Assembly: GCF_020733705.1 (NCBI RefSeq)
Contig: NZ_JAJFZM010000001.1
Location: forward strand, 2,294,001 to 2,358,000
Length of the DNA: 64,000 nt
Reading direction: 5' to 3'
From: Nocardia australiensis
Lineage (GTDB): Bacteria > Actinomycetota > Actinomycetes > Mycobacteriales > Mycobacteriaceae
Shown here: one piece after another, positions 18,201 to 27,444 of the stretch
How positions within the stretch are numbered: the first letter of the stretch is position 1
Layout: each line of letters starts with the position of its first letter
The notes under the pieces: model-generated
What the model was told of the DNA's origin: nothing
The model's input: only the letters and a program-made list of their open reading frames with translations
Database searches by the model: none
Translations under genes and position numbers: made by a program

Positions 18201-18683
18201 GTGAATGTTGAGGTGACATTGTTACCGGGGATCGGTGTGCGTAAGGACTTTCCGATCAAGAGCGGGCGGCGCCGGATCGGGGTCATCGATCATCGAGACG
18301 GCACCTTGGATCTGATTTTGAGTAAGGCCGATGACCCGGATGTCACCGAGCAGTTGGCGCTGTCGGCGAACGAGGCGGCCGCGTTGGCGAACCTGCTCGG
18401 AGCGCCGCAATTGGTGGCGCGATTGCGCGCCGAGCACAGCGACCTGGAGGGAGTCAACACCCGCCAGTTCCCGATCACGCGGAGCTCGCCCTATAACGGG
18501 CGAGTGCTCGGTGAGACCGAAATGCGCACGAGAACAAAGGCTTCCATCGTCGCGGTGATGCGCGCCGGACAGGTGATCGCCTCGCCGGGTCCGGATTTCA
18601 CTTTCGGCGCGGGCGATCTGCTCGTCATCGTCGGCACCGCGGCCGGGCTGGACGCCGCCGCCCAGATCCTGAGCCGCGGCTGA
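18201..18683 (+). CDS. RCK_C (TrkA-C) regulatory subunit of a cation/proton antiporter
   Basis: A 160-residue cytoplasmic protein. The N-terminal 75 residues form a small beta-rich domain; the C-terminal part (NGRVLGETEMRTRTKASIVA to LLVIVGTAAGLDAAA) is a TrkA-C/RCK_C domain. This matches the separately encoded gating subunits of CPA2 antiporters such as Bacillus KhtT. The GTG at 18201 follows GAGGGG and the recognisable domain begins there. It ends 3 bp before the antiporter gene, indicating a two-gene operon. Ligand control by nucleotides (for example c-di-AMP in KhtT) is a family-based possibility only. Confidence 0.85.
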   Translation: MNVEVTLLPGIGVRKDFPIKSGRRRIGVIDHRDGTLDLILSKADDPDVTEQLALSANEAAALANLLGAPQLVARLRAEHSDLEGVNTRQFPITRSSPYNGRVLGETEMRTRTKASIVAVMRAGQVIASPGPDFTFGAGDLLVIVGTAAGLDAAAQILSRG

Positions 18684-18686
18684 TCG

Positions 18687-19934
18687 ATGGTGTTAGAGGG
18701 AACCGCGCTCGCGCTGATTCAGCTGGGCGCGGTATTTTTTGGTCTCGGTCTGCTCGGGCGGCTGGCCGCTCGAGTCGGGATGTCGCCCATCCCGTTCTAT
18801 CTCATCGGCGGTTTGGTATTCGGCAATGGTGGGTTCGTCGCGCTGAGCGATGTGGATGAGTTCATCCACATGGCCAGCGAGATCGGCGTGGTGCTGCTCC
18901 TGCTGCTGCTCGGCTTGGAATACAGTGCCTCGGAACTGGTTACCGGGATGCGAAGATCATGGCAGGCCGGGCTGCTGGACATCGCACTCAATGCGACACC
19001 CGGAGTACTGGTGGCGATCGGTCTGGGGTGGGGTTTCACCGGAGCGATCGCGATGGCGGGCGTCACCTATATCTCGTCCTCCGGCATTGTCGCGAAGGTA
19101 CTGAACGACCTCGGGCGACTTGGTAACCGGGAGACGCCGGTGATCCTATCGATCCTGGTGTTCGAGGATCTGGTTATGGCCGGCTATCTGCCGGTGTTGA
19201 CCGCGGTGCTCGCCGGTGTCGGCTTCCTGACCGGGCTGAAGACTCTCGCTATCGCCCTGGTCGCGGTGACCGTGGTGCTGGTGGTCGCACTGCGTTACGG
19301 CAAATACGTCTCGGCGGTGGTCGCCAGCGACGACCGCGAAATCTTCCTGCTCAAACTGCTCGGCGCGGCATTGCTTGTCGCCGGTTTCGCATCGGCGGTA
19401 CAGGTGTCAGCGGCGGTCGGCGCGTTCCTGCTCGGTATCGCGATCTCGGATTCGACCGCGCATAACGCGATGAAAATCCTGGAGCCACTGCGCGATCTGT
19501 TCGCCGCGATGTTCTTCGTATTGTTCGGGCTCACAACCGATCCCGCGAGCATTCCACCCGTCCTCGGGTGGGCGTGCCTGCTGGCGGTTGTCACTACCGT
19601 CACCAAGCTGGCGACCGGCTGGTGGGCCGCCAAACAGACCGGGGCATCGCGCTACGGTCGCGCCCGCGCCGGAACGGCGCTGGTTGCCCACGGCGAGTTC
19701 TCGATCGTCATCGCGGGATTGGCCGTCGCCGCGGGCGCGGTCCCCAGCGAGTTCACCGCAATGGCCACCACATACGTCCTGATCATGGCCGTCGCAGGCC
19801 CCATCGCCGCCCGCGTGGTCGAACCGGTCCTCGGCATTCTGAGCCGCCGTCCCGTCCCGGCCCGCCCAGCGGTCGAACCGCAGGCCCCACAGCCGGATTC
19901 GGTCGGTTCACCACCATCCGAGGATCGGGTGTAA
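18687..19934 (+). CDS. CPA2-family monovalent cation/proton antiporter membrane subunit
   Basis: A 415-residue membrane protein with about 12 hydrophobic helices: PFYLIGGLVFGNGG, SEIGVVLLLLLLGLEYS, TYISSSGIVAKVLNDLG, ILVFEDLVMAGYLPVL. These match KefB/KhtU-type exchangers, and VFEDLVMA carries the ion-binding Asp. It exports K+ or Na+ in exchange for protons with the RCK_C protein encoded 3 bp upstream. The tail after residue 385 is a Pro-rich hydrophilic end. Its last 27 bp overlap the convergent acyltransferase gene. Confidence 0.88.
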   Translation: MVLEGTALALIQLGAVFFGLGLLGRLAARVGMSPIPFYLIGGLVFGNGGFVALSDVDEFIHMASEIGVVLLLLLLGLEYSASELVTGMRRSWQAGLLDIALNATPGVLVAIGLGWGFTGAIAMAGVTYISSSGIVAKVLNDLGRLGNRETPVILSILVFEDLVMAGYLPVLTAVLAGVGFLTGLKTLAIALVAVTVVLVVALRYGKYVSAVVASDDREIFLLKLLGAALLVAGFASAVQVSAAVGAFLLGIAISDSTAHNAMKILEPLRDLFAAMFFVLFGLTTDPASIPPVLGWACLLAVVTTVTKLATGWWAAKQTGASRYGRARAGTALVAHGEFSIVIAGLAVAAGAVPSEFTAMATTYVLIMAVAGPIAARVVEPVLGILSRRPVPARPAVEPQAPQPDSVGSPPSEDRV

Positions 19935-22049
19935 CTGCCGGCCCAGCTCGGGGGCCAGCGAGCGCGAGTAGCTCGTGGTGAGGTGGTGTTCGTCGTGGTA
20001 GATGAGGATATTGCCCTCGGCGACCGGGCAGACGTCGGTTTCGCAGATGGCGTCGGTCAGGTCGAGTGGGAAGACATTCGGGAAGGATGCCGCTGGTGCG
20101 GCGGCCGGGTTGACCGGGTCGAGCGCGTAGTCGCGACTCATACCGCAGCCGATTCTGTCACCGCCTTTGGCCAGGCAGTCGGCGGCACGGTAGCGCACCT
20201 GGTCGCGCCGTAACCAGGGAGTGTCGCGGATGGCGATCACATTGAGGCCACGGTCCGACAGCTCGGTCCACACGTCGAGGTAGTCCTGCGGAGTTTCGTC
20301 GCCCGCGTCGTCGCGGGGACGGGTTCCGGTGGTGAAAACCCAGTCGGGGCGTTGTTCGCCGAGGAGATCGATCACCTCCCGCGACCAGTCATGGCAATCC
20401 GGGATCGGCTCACCCTTGTAGCTCGGGTCGTTGGCGACCGTGAGCGGGCAGCCCATCTTCAGATACACCTGGATCCGGAAGTGGTGCTCATTGGCGAGTT
20501 CCACCAGCGCGGGAATCCAATGCTCCGCGTGTGAGCTGCCGACCACCGCCATGGTGCGTTCGGCGGCGGCATCGCCGTAGGTGCAGGTGATCGCCTCACG
20601 GGTATCCCAGTCCGCGATGCAGCCGTCGGTGGTGGGGTAGGGCAGTTCGGCCGGTGCCTCGAAAACCGATGGGCGCATCGGAGCCTGCGGCACGTGGGCG
20701 CCACTGGCCAGGGCCTCCGCGCCCGGATACTGCGCCGGGTTCAGGTAACCGACCAGCTGTGGTGGATGCGCGCTCATCGCCACATGCCACGTCATCCCGA
20801 GACCGATCGCGATCACCCCGACCGTTGATACCGCCACGCCCACGCCGCGCCGGTACCGCATCGTCATCGGGGACGGTTGTTTCGACCGCAACCGCAGCGG
20901 TTCCTCGACGAAATGCTGGGTCGCGTACGCCAATACCGACGAGACGGCGATAACTCCGAACCCGCCGACGAACCCGGCCGTCGACGCGCCGCTCTCGAAC
21001 AGGAAGAAGATCAGAATCGGCCAATGCCACAGATACAAGGAGTACGACAACGCACCGAGCTCGACCATCGGCCGCGACGCGAGCGCTCGCAGCGCGAACG
21101 GCCGCGACGCCAACTCGAGATTGTTTCCGGCCACGATCAGCGCCGCCGCGGCGCCCACCGGCAGCAGCGCGGCGGGTCCGGGAAAACGGTTGGCGCCGTC
21201 GACGAGGAAGCCGCACGCCCCGACAATGGCCAGACCGGCCACCGCGAGCACCACGCGCAGCACCCGAGGCACCGAAAGCCACGGCACGGCAATCGCGAGT
21301 AGCGCTCCGGCGAGCAGTTCCCAGGCCCGCGCGAAACTGTCGTAGTAGTTCCAGCCCTGATGCGCGGCGGAACCGTTGTCGGCGTAGACGAACGACAGCA
21401 CTGCCAGCACCGCGACCGTCAGCGCCAGCACCGGCCGCAATGCCCACGAATGCCCCAGCCGCTCACAGGCCCAGGTCAGCGCCGCGACCAGCAGCACAAC
21501 GGCCACATAGAACTGGCCTTGTACTGCCATCGACCACAAATGCTGCAGCGGGCTCACCGAAGGATCGGCCGCCAGATAGTCCGACCAGGTCAGCGCTAGA
21601 TGCCAGTTCTGGTAGTAGAACGCCGACGCCAGCGTCTGATCGGCGATATCGGACCACTGGGTGAACGGCCGCAGCGCCACCGTGGCCGCCACCACCGCCG
21701 CGAGCACGACCGCGAGCGCGGGTAACAGCCGCCGCAGCGTGCGTCGCATGGTGAACAGCACACGCACCGAACGGCTCGACTCCACTTGACGCAGAAGTAG
21801 TCCAGTGAAGAAGAATCCCGACAACACCAGGAACACGTCCACACCGCCGGACACCCGCCCGAACCACACGTGGAACACGACCACGAGCGCGATCGCGAGA
21901 CCGCGCAATCCGTCCAGATCGAGGCGGTATGCGGCCGCAGGCCGAAGGGGGGGAGTGCTGCCGGTTTCGACGCGCGTGGTCGCCGTCGAGGATGGCAGCG
22001 AACCTGCCGTCACCACGCCCGGCGGCGCTGCGACGATGACGCTGCCCAC
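19908..22049 (-). CDS. OafA/YrhL-type acyltransferase with C-terminal SGNH domain
   Basis: A 713-residue protein. Residues 40-400 form the ten-helix acyltransferase-3 domain (LDLDGLRGLAIALVVVFHVW with the usual His, GGVDVFLVLSGFF, LWHWPILIF). After residue 480 comes an extracytoplasmic SGNH-hydrolase-like domain: VGSSHAEHW as block I, with the DEHHLT segment supplying the late Asp/His. Such proteins O-acylate cell-wall polymers or glycans. The start is taken as GTG 22049; no strong ribosome site is seen, so the real start may be a few codons inside. The gene overlaps the convergent antiporter by 27 bp. Confidence 0.85.
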   Translation of the reverse strand: MGSVIVAAPPGVVTAGSLPSSTATTRVETGSTPPLRPAAAYRLDLDGLRGLAIALVVVFHVWFGRVSGGVDVFLVLSGFFFTGLLLRQVESSRSVRVLFTMRRTLRRLLPALAVVLAAVVAATVALRPFTQWSDIADQTLASAFYYQNWHLALTWSDYLAADPSVSPLQHLWSMAVQGQFYVAVVLLVAALTWACERLGHSWALRPVLALTVAVLAVLSFVYADNGSAAHQGWNYYDSFARAWELLAGALLAIAVPWLSVPRVLRVVLAVAGLAIVGACGFLVDGANRFPGPAALLPVGAAAALIVAGNNLELASRPFALRALASRPMVELGALSYSLYLWHWPILIFFLFESGASTAGFVGGFGVIAVSSVLAYATQHFVEEPLRLRSKQPSPMTMRYRRGVGVAVSTVGVIAIGLGMTWHVAMSAHPPQLVGYLNPAQYPGAEALASGAHVPQAPMRPSVFEAPAELPYPTTDGCIADWDTREAITCTYGDAAAERTMAVVGSSHAEHWIPALVELANEHHFRIQVYLKMGCPLTVANDPSYKGEPIPDCHDWSREVIDLLGEQRPDWVFTTGTRPRDDAGDETPQDYLDVWTELSDRGLNVIAIRDTPWLRRDQVRYRAADCLAKGGDRIGCGMSRDYALDPVNPAAAPAASFPNVFPLDLTDAICETDVCPVAEGNILIYHDEHHLTTSYSRSLAPELGRQLHPILGWW

Positions 22050-22188
22050 TCGATATGACGACAGCCGCCATCGGCGGAAATTATCGATAGTCCCGGCACG
22101 TGAATTTTCCTACCATGTGAGGGAAACGCCGGTCCAATTCTCGGTGGTGCGTCGCTGCGCGCCGCGACGCGGCCGCAGTCGAGATTGA

Positions 22189-22425
22189 TTGCTCCAGCGG
22201 GCCTGGGACCGAGTGCTGGAGACGAAGCCGGTTCTCATCGGCTCTGATCTGTCAATGATGGAAGCGCTCAACAGCTATGGACGGCCGTTCCACCAGCGTG
22301 GACGGGAGATGGTGCTGGGTCCGCTCAACCCGGCGGAGGTGGGCGAGATGCTCGGCCTCGATCCCGCCGCGTCCTTCGATGTGGCCTTGATCACCGGGGG
22401 AATTCCTGGAGGCAACGCTCAGTGA
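22189..22425 (+). pseudogene. Remnant of a DEXX/AAA-type ATPase
   Basis: A 78-codon open stretch beginning at a TTG directly after an in-frame stop. It encodes VLIGSDLSMMEALNSYGRPF and GPLNPAEVGEMLGLDPAAS, the middle of the archaeal-type ATP-binding protein family that normally exceeds 400 residues. The Walker A end and the C-terminal half are missing. It ends in FDVALITGGIPGGN and then stops. It is a relic, and the next 240 bp have no gene. It marks a likely recombination edge before the catabolic cluster. Confidence 0.55.
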
Positions 22426-22663
22426 TCGGCGGAGCGCTCGCTCGCCTGTGCAGCGCCCGGGCCGAACTTGCCGTCGTGACTCGGTCGGACGTGCGGATTC
22501 GCCGGGCTGTCGATGACCCTGACCATGAACCCGCGGAGTCGCCTGGCCGCAGATGGTGCCGGAGGTCCGCCCGAAAACCAGTGTCATCCGGCGGACTCCG
22601 ACCACCCCTGAACCTCATCCGGGCGGGTTGCAGACGACGTCCACGGCGCCCCGCGCGCTGGGG

Positions 22664-23419
22664 TCAGACCAGTGAGGCGGTTAGGCCACCGTCGAGGATG
22701 TAGTGGCTGCCGGTGATCCATGCCGCCCGGTCGGAGGCCAGGAACGCGGTGAGCTCGGCGATGTCCTCGGGGGTGCCCAGCCGGCCCTGCTTAGCCGCCA
22801 CGAGGTCGCCGAAAGGCACCTGAGTGGCAGCTTCGAAGTCGGGGATCAGACGGTCGACCATGCTGGTGTCGGCAAAGCCCGGACACACTGCGTTGACGCG
22901 GACACCATTCGGCCGCATCTCGACCGCGGCGACGCGGGTGAGTTGGATGAGCGCTGCCTTGGTGGCGCAGTAGGAGCCGAGCAGGGGGCTGCCTCCGACC
23001 CCGGCGATCGAGGCGATGTTGACGATGTTGCCCTTCGACGCGACGAGATGCTCGATCGCTGCTTTCATCACCACGAATGCCCCACGGACGTTGACTGCGA
23101 AGATCCGATCGAAACTGTCCGTGGATTGCTGCAGCAGCGGTGAGGAGATCTCGATACCGGCGTTGTTGACCAGCACATCGAGTCCGCCGAGAATGCCGAC
23201 GGTCTCCGAGATCGCGGTCAGTACCTGGGCCTCGTCGGTAACATCACAGTTCGCGACACCCGCAGCTCCGATCTGTTCGGCGGTCCGCGCCGCCGCATCC
23301 TTGTCAATATCGCTGACCACCACACGGGCGCCGCGCTCGGCGAACAGCGTGGCGATGGCCTTACCGATGCCGGCGCCGGACCCGGTCACGAACACTCGCT
23401 TGTCTTGCAATTCGGACAT
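22664..23419 (-). CDS. Short-chain dehydrogenase/reductase
   Basis: A 251-residue classical SDR. The cofactor motif TGSGAGIG is near residue 13, NNAG near 87, the catalytic Ser at VNIASIAG and YCATK near 152, and it ends with GSHYILDGGLTAS, the usual C-terminus. The acidic residue in VSDIDK favours NAD. The ATG at 23419 is preferred over 23437 because GAAAGGAAAGAAG lies just before it. It is the last gene of a leftward set following the acyl-CoA ligase by about 200 bp. It probably oxidises a hydroxyl of the degraded compound. Confidence 0.88.
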   Translation of the reverse strand: MSELQDKRVFVTGSGAGIGKAIATLFAERGARVVVSDIDKDAAARTAEQIGAAGVANCDVTDEAQVLTAISETVGILGGLDVLVNNAGIEISSPLLQQSTDSFDRIFAVNVRGAFVVMKAAIEHLVASKGNIVNIASIAGVGGSPLLGSYCATKAALIQLTRVAAVEMRPNGVRVNAVCPGFADTSMVDRLIPDFEAATQVPFGDLVAAKQGRLGTPEDIAELTAFLASDRAAWITGSHYILDGGLTASLV

Positions 23420-23618
23420 TGTCTTCTTTCCTTTCATTCAACAAGTTGCGATCACGACGGTCTGAATGTGTTTTGGTTGCTAGTGCGACCTTCGGCCACC
23501 CGAGAGGCCTCACCGGTGCAGGCCTCTCAGGGTTCCGAACCGTCGGGTCCGGCACCAGGCCAGTCGAACGGCTGAGTGCCGCGCTGTGGTGATGGTTGTC
23601 ATGGCCGATGTGCGACTC

Positions 23619-25151
23619 TCATTTCTGCATGGCGCTTCGAACCTCGTTCTTCAGAACCTTGCCGACTTTGGAGCGGGGGAGATCGGTCCAGATCTCGATC
23701 TGCTTGGGCGCTTTGACACTGCCGATACGGGATTTGACGAACCTGATGAGCTCGTCGGTCGTCACCGCCTGATCCGGCCGCAATTGCACTGCGGCGGTGA
23801 CTCTTTCCCCCCATATCTCATCGGGCAGTCCGATCACGGCGCTTTCCTTGACTGCGGGGTGGTCTAGGAGCGCTTGTTCGACCTCGGCGGAGTAGACGTT
23901 GAATCCGCCGGTGATGATCATGTCCTTGGCCCGGTCGACGACGTAGAGGAAGTTGTCGTCGTCGAGATATCCGATGTCGCCGGTGTGGTGCCAGCCATGC
24001 GCGCTCACCTCGGCGGTAGCCTGCGGATTCTCGTGATAGCCGGCCATGACCAGCGGCCCCCGCACAACGATCTCGCCGCGTTGTCCACGCTCCAACAACG
24101 CTCCGTGGTCGTCCATGATCGCCACCGTCGTCAGTGGTGTCGGCCGGCCCGCCGACGACAACCGCTCGGTGGCGATCGACCCATCGGGCCGGAAGTGGTC
24201 AGCCGGAGCGAGTGTGGTGATCATGTTCGGTGCCTCGGTCTGACCGAACAGCTGACCGAGGACCGGGCCGATCCTGGTCAATGCCTCCGCCAGCCGTGCC
24301 GGCGAAATCGGCGCGGCTCCGTACCACAGACACCGTAAGGACGACAGGTCGGTGGTATCGAGAGCAGGGTGGTCGAGCAGTCCGTAGATCACCGTGGGCG
24401 GCAGGAACGCATGCGTGATCCGATGGCGTTCGATCAGGGCCAGGAACTGCCCGATATCGGGCGCGGTCATGATGACGATCTCCCCGCCCAGGCTCAGGAT
24501 CGGGAAGGTCAGCACCCCGGCCGAATGCGTCAGCGGCGCCAAGGCCAGATAGCGAGGACGTTCCCCGAACGGGTAGCTCATCAGCGCCAGCGCCGTCGAG
24601 GTCATCATGTTGTCCTCGGTCAGCCGGACCCCCTTGGGCTTGCCGGTAGTTCCGCCGGTGCCGGCGAGCATGCACACGCGGCCCTCGGGGTAGCGGCCCA
24701 GTTCCGGTTCGGCGCGATGATCCGACAGCCACCGCTGGAACGAGACCGTCCCATCGACCTCGCCGTCCAGACACACCAGCCACTGCAGCCGGGGCAGTTG
24801 GTCCCGGATGCGTGCCACCAGATCGGCGAACTTGCTCTGGAAAAACAGGAACCGGCATCCGAACAGGTCGAACAGTTGCCTGTTCTCGTCAGCTTCGTTG
24901 CGGGGATTGACCGGGCACCAGACCGCCCCTGCCCGGGAAATCCCGAACACGCAGGTCAACGCCAGCGGGTCGTTGGCTGACAGGACTGCGACACGATCTC
25001 CGGTCTCGATGCCGGTGTGCTGCAACGCCCCCGCGATGGCGACGGTCTGGTCGTAGACCTCACCGTAGCTTCGGGTTATGCCGTCGGCGGTCAGGCACGG
25101 CGCGTCGCGTCCCAGCGAAACGCCCTTGTCGAGATACTCCGCGAGTAGCAT
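23619..25151 (-). CDS. AMP-dependent acyl-CoA synthetase
   Basis: A 510-residue ANL-superfamily enzyme. The P-loop GTGGTTGKPKGV is near residue 165, GQTEAPNM near 300, HTGDIGYLDDDNFLYVVDR near 395, and the catalytic Lys lies in SKVGKVLKNE near residue 498. It adenylates a carboxylic acid and transfers it to CoA. Its start is 9 bp downstream of the saccharopine-dehydrogenase-like gene stop, so they share a transcript. Acid type (fatty, terpenoid or aromatic) cannot be read from sequence. Confidence 0.88.
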   Translation of the reverse strand: MLLAEYLDKGVSLGRDAPCLTADGITRSYGEVYDQTVAIAGALQHTGIETGDRVAVLSANDPLALTCVFGISRAGAVWCPVNPRNEADENRQLFDLFGCRFLFFQSKFADLVARIRDQLPRLQWLVCLDGEVDGTVSFQRWLSDHRAEPELGRYPEGRVCMLAGTGGTTGKPKGVRLTEDNMMTSTALALMSYPFGERPRYLALAPLTHSAGVLTFPILSLGGEIVIMTAPDIGQFLALIERHRITHAFLPPTVIYGLLDHPALDTTDLSSLRCLWYGAAPISPARLAEALTRIGPVLGQLFGQTEAPNMITTLAPADHFRPDGSIATERLSSAGRPTPLTTVAIMDDHGALLERGQRGEIVVRGPLVMAGYHENPQATAEVSAHGWHHTGDIGYLDDDNFLYVVDRAKDMIITGGFNVYSAEVEQALLDHPAVKESAVIGLPDEIWGERVTAAVQLRPDQAVTTDELIRFVKSRIGSVKAPKQIEIWTDLPRSKVGKVLKNEVRSAMQK

Positions 25152-25160
25152 CGTCGGACC

Positions 25161-26288
25161 TCAGTGGTGGGCGGTGACGATCGGATCGAGCACCAGGCCG
25201 AAGGCACGCAGCACGCCCAGCAACTCCCGATGCCCGAACGCCTGGCAGCTGGAAGTGAACCCGACCGCCCGTGGCGGCGCCTTCAGCAGATGCGCGGCAC
25301 CATACGCATTGAGCAGCGCGGTCTGCTTGTAATTGCAGTTGCCGTGGATCAGGCAGTGCACCCGCCCCAGCGGACCCGAGGCATACACCGAGTCCAGCGA
25401 GGTGTTGATGCGCGGGTTCTCCCTCGGCGGTACCTCGCTGCGGATCGACGTCGACACCGCATCGATGATCTGGTACTTCTCTGCCTCCGACTTCCCCTCC
25501 ATCTGCTCCAGGGCACCAGACACCATCACCGGCACACCCAGCATCAAGGGCCGGTTGATCACGCCTCCGAGCGCCCGCGCGTTCGCCACACGCGGATCGT
25601 TTTTGAACCACACCGGATGGGAGGTGCCACCCCACGGCAGCGCCAGCCCGAGCTCATGCTGACCAGGAACCACGACCTGATACACACCATCCTCGGCCGG
25701 CCATTCCACGTACTCGTTCTGCTCGAGGTAGTACGCCTTGGAGAAAGCGGCGTTTGTCAGGATCGTGTTGGTCGACGCGACCGTCGGATGCCCCTTCCAG
25801 AACACCTCGATGTCCAGCGTGTCCAACCCCGGAGTCTCCAGGCAGATGTTGGCTGCGATCTCACCGATGGTGTACATCTGCGCCAGACCGGGTGTCAGAA
25901 CCAGCTTCTGCGCAGCGAACTCGCTGCCGTAACTCTGCTCGACGTCGATCATCCAGTTCTGTTCACCGTTGGTGTCGGTGTAGTGCGCACCGATCTCCAG
26001 GCACGCCTCCACTACCGCGTGTCCCCACCTTGCGAACGGACCCACCGTGTTCAGCACCACATCGGCGCCGCGGAACGCCTCTACCAGCGCCTCCTTGCTG
26101 TGCTCGACTTCGACGATCTCGTGCTCGACCGTATCGATCCCGGGCACCGCGCCGACCACGCTCTGGAGCCGCCCGTAATCGCGGCCGGCGGCGAGAAACG
26201 GGATGTTGTACTCGCGCAGGTACTCGCAGATGAGTCGGCCGGTGTACCCCGAAGCCCCGTAGACGACGACACGCTTGTCGGTTGGCAT
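25161..26288 (-). CDS. Saccharopine-dehydrogenase-like NAD(P)-binding protein
   Basis: A 375-residue protein with an N-terminal Rossmann fold (VVVYGASGYTGRLICEYLRE) and, further on, LNTVGPFARWGHAVVEACLE and YTDTNGEQ, as in trans-acting enoyl reductase and saccharopine dehydrogenase NADP-binding proteins. A reductase or dehydrogenase on an acyl substrate is likelier than lysine metabolism, given the neighbours. The ATG at 26288 follows GAGAGGAC and is preferred over the upstream ATG at 26351, which overlaps regulatory DNA. It is the first gene of the operon divergent from the TetR gene. Confidence 0.75.
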   Translation of the reverse strand: MPTDKRVVVYGASGYTGRLICEYLREYNIPFLAAGRDYGRLQSVVGAVPGIDTVEHEIVEVEHSKEALVEAFRGADVVLNTVGPFARWGHAVVEACLEIGAHYTDTNGEQNWMIDVEQSYGSEFAAQKLVLTPGLAQMYTIGEIAANICLETPGLDTLDIEVFWKGHPTVASTNTILTNAAFSKAYYLEQNEYVEWPAEDGVYQVVVPGQHELGLALPWGGTSHPVWFKNDPRVANARALGGVINRPLMLGVPVMVSGALEQMEGKSEAEKYQIIDAVSTSIRSEVPPRENPRINTSLDSVYASGPLGRVHCLIHGNCNYKQTALLNAYGAAHLLKAPPRAVGFTSSCQAFGHRELLGVLRAFGLVLDPIVTAHH

Positions 26289-26351
26289 CAGATTTGTCCT
26301 CTCGTGATTCGATCGCCGCGGAATCGGCAGATCGAGTGGGCTGGGCACCAT

Positions 26352-26369
26352 TTGTGAGACAGTTCACAA
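26352..26369. promoter_or_regulatory. Perfect CRP-type (cAMP receptor protein) site
   Basis: TTGTGAGACAGTTCACAA at 26352-26369 has 6-bp perfect arms and contains TGTGA-N6-TCACA, the established consensus for CRP-family binding, close to the mycobacterial CRP motif. It is centred about 72 bp upstream of the start of the saccharopine-dehydrogenase-like gene and lies between it and the TetR-like boxes. Binding is inferred. Confidence 0.65.
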
Positions 26370-26410
26370 TCATGGTCGGTGTGTGCTCCACGCCACGCTA
26401 GAGATTTCTT

Positions 26411-26464
26411 TGACAGTCGTCAAGATATTCTTGGCCAGTCGTCAAGATTTCATTTGACGACCGT
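26411..26464. promoter_or_regulatory. Cluster of three GTCGTCAA boxes, candidate TetR operator
   Basis: TTGACAGTCGTCAA at 26411-26424 is an inverted repeat (TTGAC-N4-GTCAA). CAGTCGTCAAGAT occurs at 26415-26427 and again at 26437-26449, exactly 22 bp apart. A third copy lies on the other strand at 26454-26464 (TTTGACGACCG). They sit in the divergent region 80-135 bp before the TetR start, where an autoregulator would bind. Confidence 0.65.
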
Positions 26465-26546
26465 CCAAAAATCGATGGTCGGCCGGCTGTCTACACTCGA
26501 TGACAACCGGTCGACACGACGCGGGCCCTAGAGAGGAGCAGACGAC

Positions 26547-27188
26547 GTGACACAGGTCGTTAGCCCCCGTGCGCGCGTAGAAGAACGTGCCCGCGACAAG
26601 TTCCAGGCGAAACGCAACGAACTCGCCAGAGCCACCCTGCAGACCCTGGCCGAACGCGGATACGCTCGCACGAGCCTGCGTGAGATCGCGCAGAACTCCG
26701 AATACTCACACGGGGTGCTGCACTACTACTTCTCCGACAAGCTCGACCTGATCGCCCATGCGGTGCGCCAGTACGAAGCCGTTTGCATTACCCGCTACGA
26801 CGAAGTCGTCGAGGCTGCCACGGACGCCGAGGGACTGCGCACCGAGTTCGCCGCTACCTACTTCGGCACCCTGGTGGCCGACGCGCCGGTCCATCGCCTC
26901 TGGTACGACCTACGCAACCAAAGCATGTTCAGCGAGTCGTTCCGCGGCGAAGTCCTCGAAATCGAGGCGCATCGCGAAGATATGATCTGGCGAGTCGTCG
27001 CACGCTACTGCGAACTGCGCGGCACCACCCCGGGCATCGACCCGGCCACCGCCTATCTCGTCCTCGACGGGATCTTCCAGCGTGCGCTGCTGCACCACCT
27101 CGCCGGGAACACCACCGAACTCGGCATCGTTCGCGGCCAGCTCGATAGGGTCTTCGCGATGATCGACACGATGTCGGATCACCAGTGA
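26547..27188 (+). CDS. TetR-family transcriptional regulator
   Basis: A 213-residue regulator with an N-terminal helix-turn-helix: LARATLQTLAERGYARTSL, EIAQNSEYSHGVLHYYFSDK, the usual TetR pattern ending in YYF. The C-terminal ligand domain is helical and carries VVARYCELRGTTPGID. The GTG at 26547 follows GAGAGGAG. It is divergent from the three-gene catabolic operon and should respond to its substrate or acyl-CoA. Downstream, the accessory region begins with no gene in the same direction. Confidence 0.9.
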   Translation: MTQVVSPRARVEERARDKFQAKRNELARATLQTLAERGYARTSLREIAQNSEYSHGVLHYYFSDKLDLIAHAVRQYEAVCITRYDEVVEAATDAEGLRTEFAATYFGTLVADAPVHRLWYDLRNQSMFSESFRGEVLEIEAHREDMIWRVVARYCELRGTTPGIDPATAYLVLDGIFQRALLHHLAGNTTELGIVRGQLDRVFAMIDTMSDHQ

Positions 27189-27444
27189 TCACGGTGTCGG
27201 CCGGTACCGGGTGATCCTCGAATGCGGTTGCCTCGAGCGATGACTCCCGCTCGGCTCGATCGGTACCGACGTCCTCGACGAAGGCACGCAGACATTCCCA
27301 TCGGGTACCTCGGCGGCCCGTTGGTCCGGAACGCTCGCCCGCTGCCACTCATCATTTGGCCAGGGCAAACTGCTGGGAGCCACTACAACCACGGTTGCCG
27401 ATACGGCATTCCGGGCAATCCCACATTCGGCCGGCGTCGGTTTA

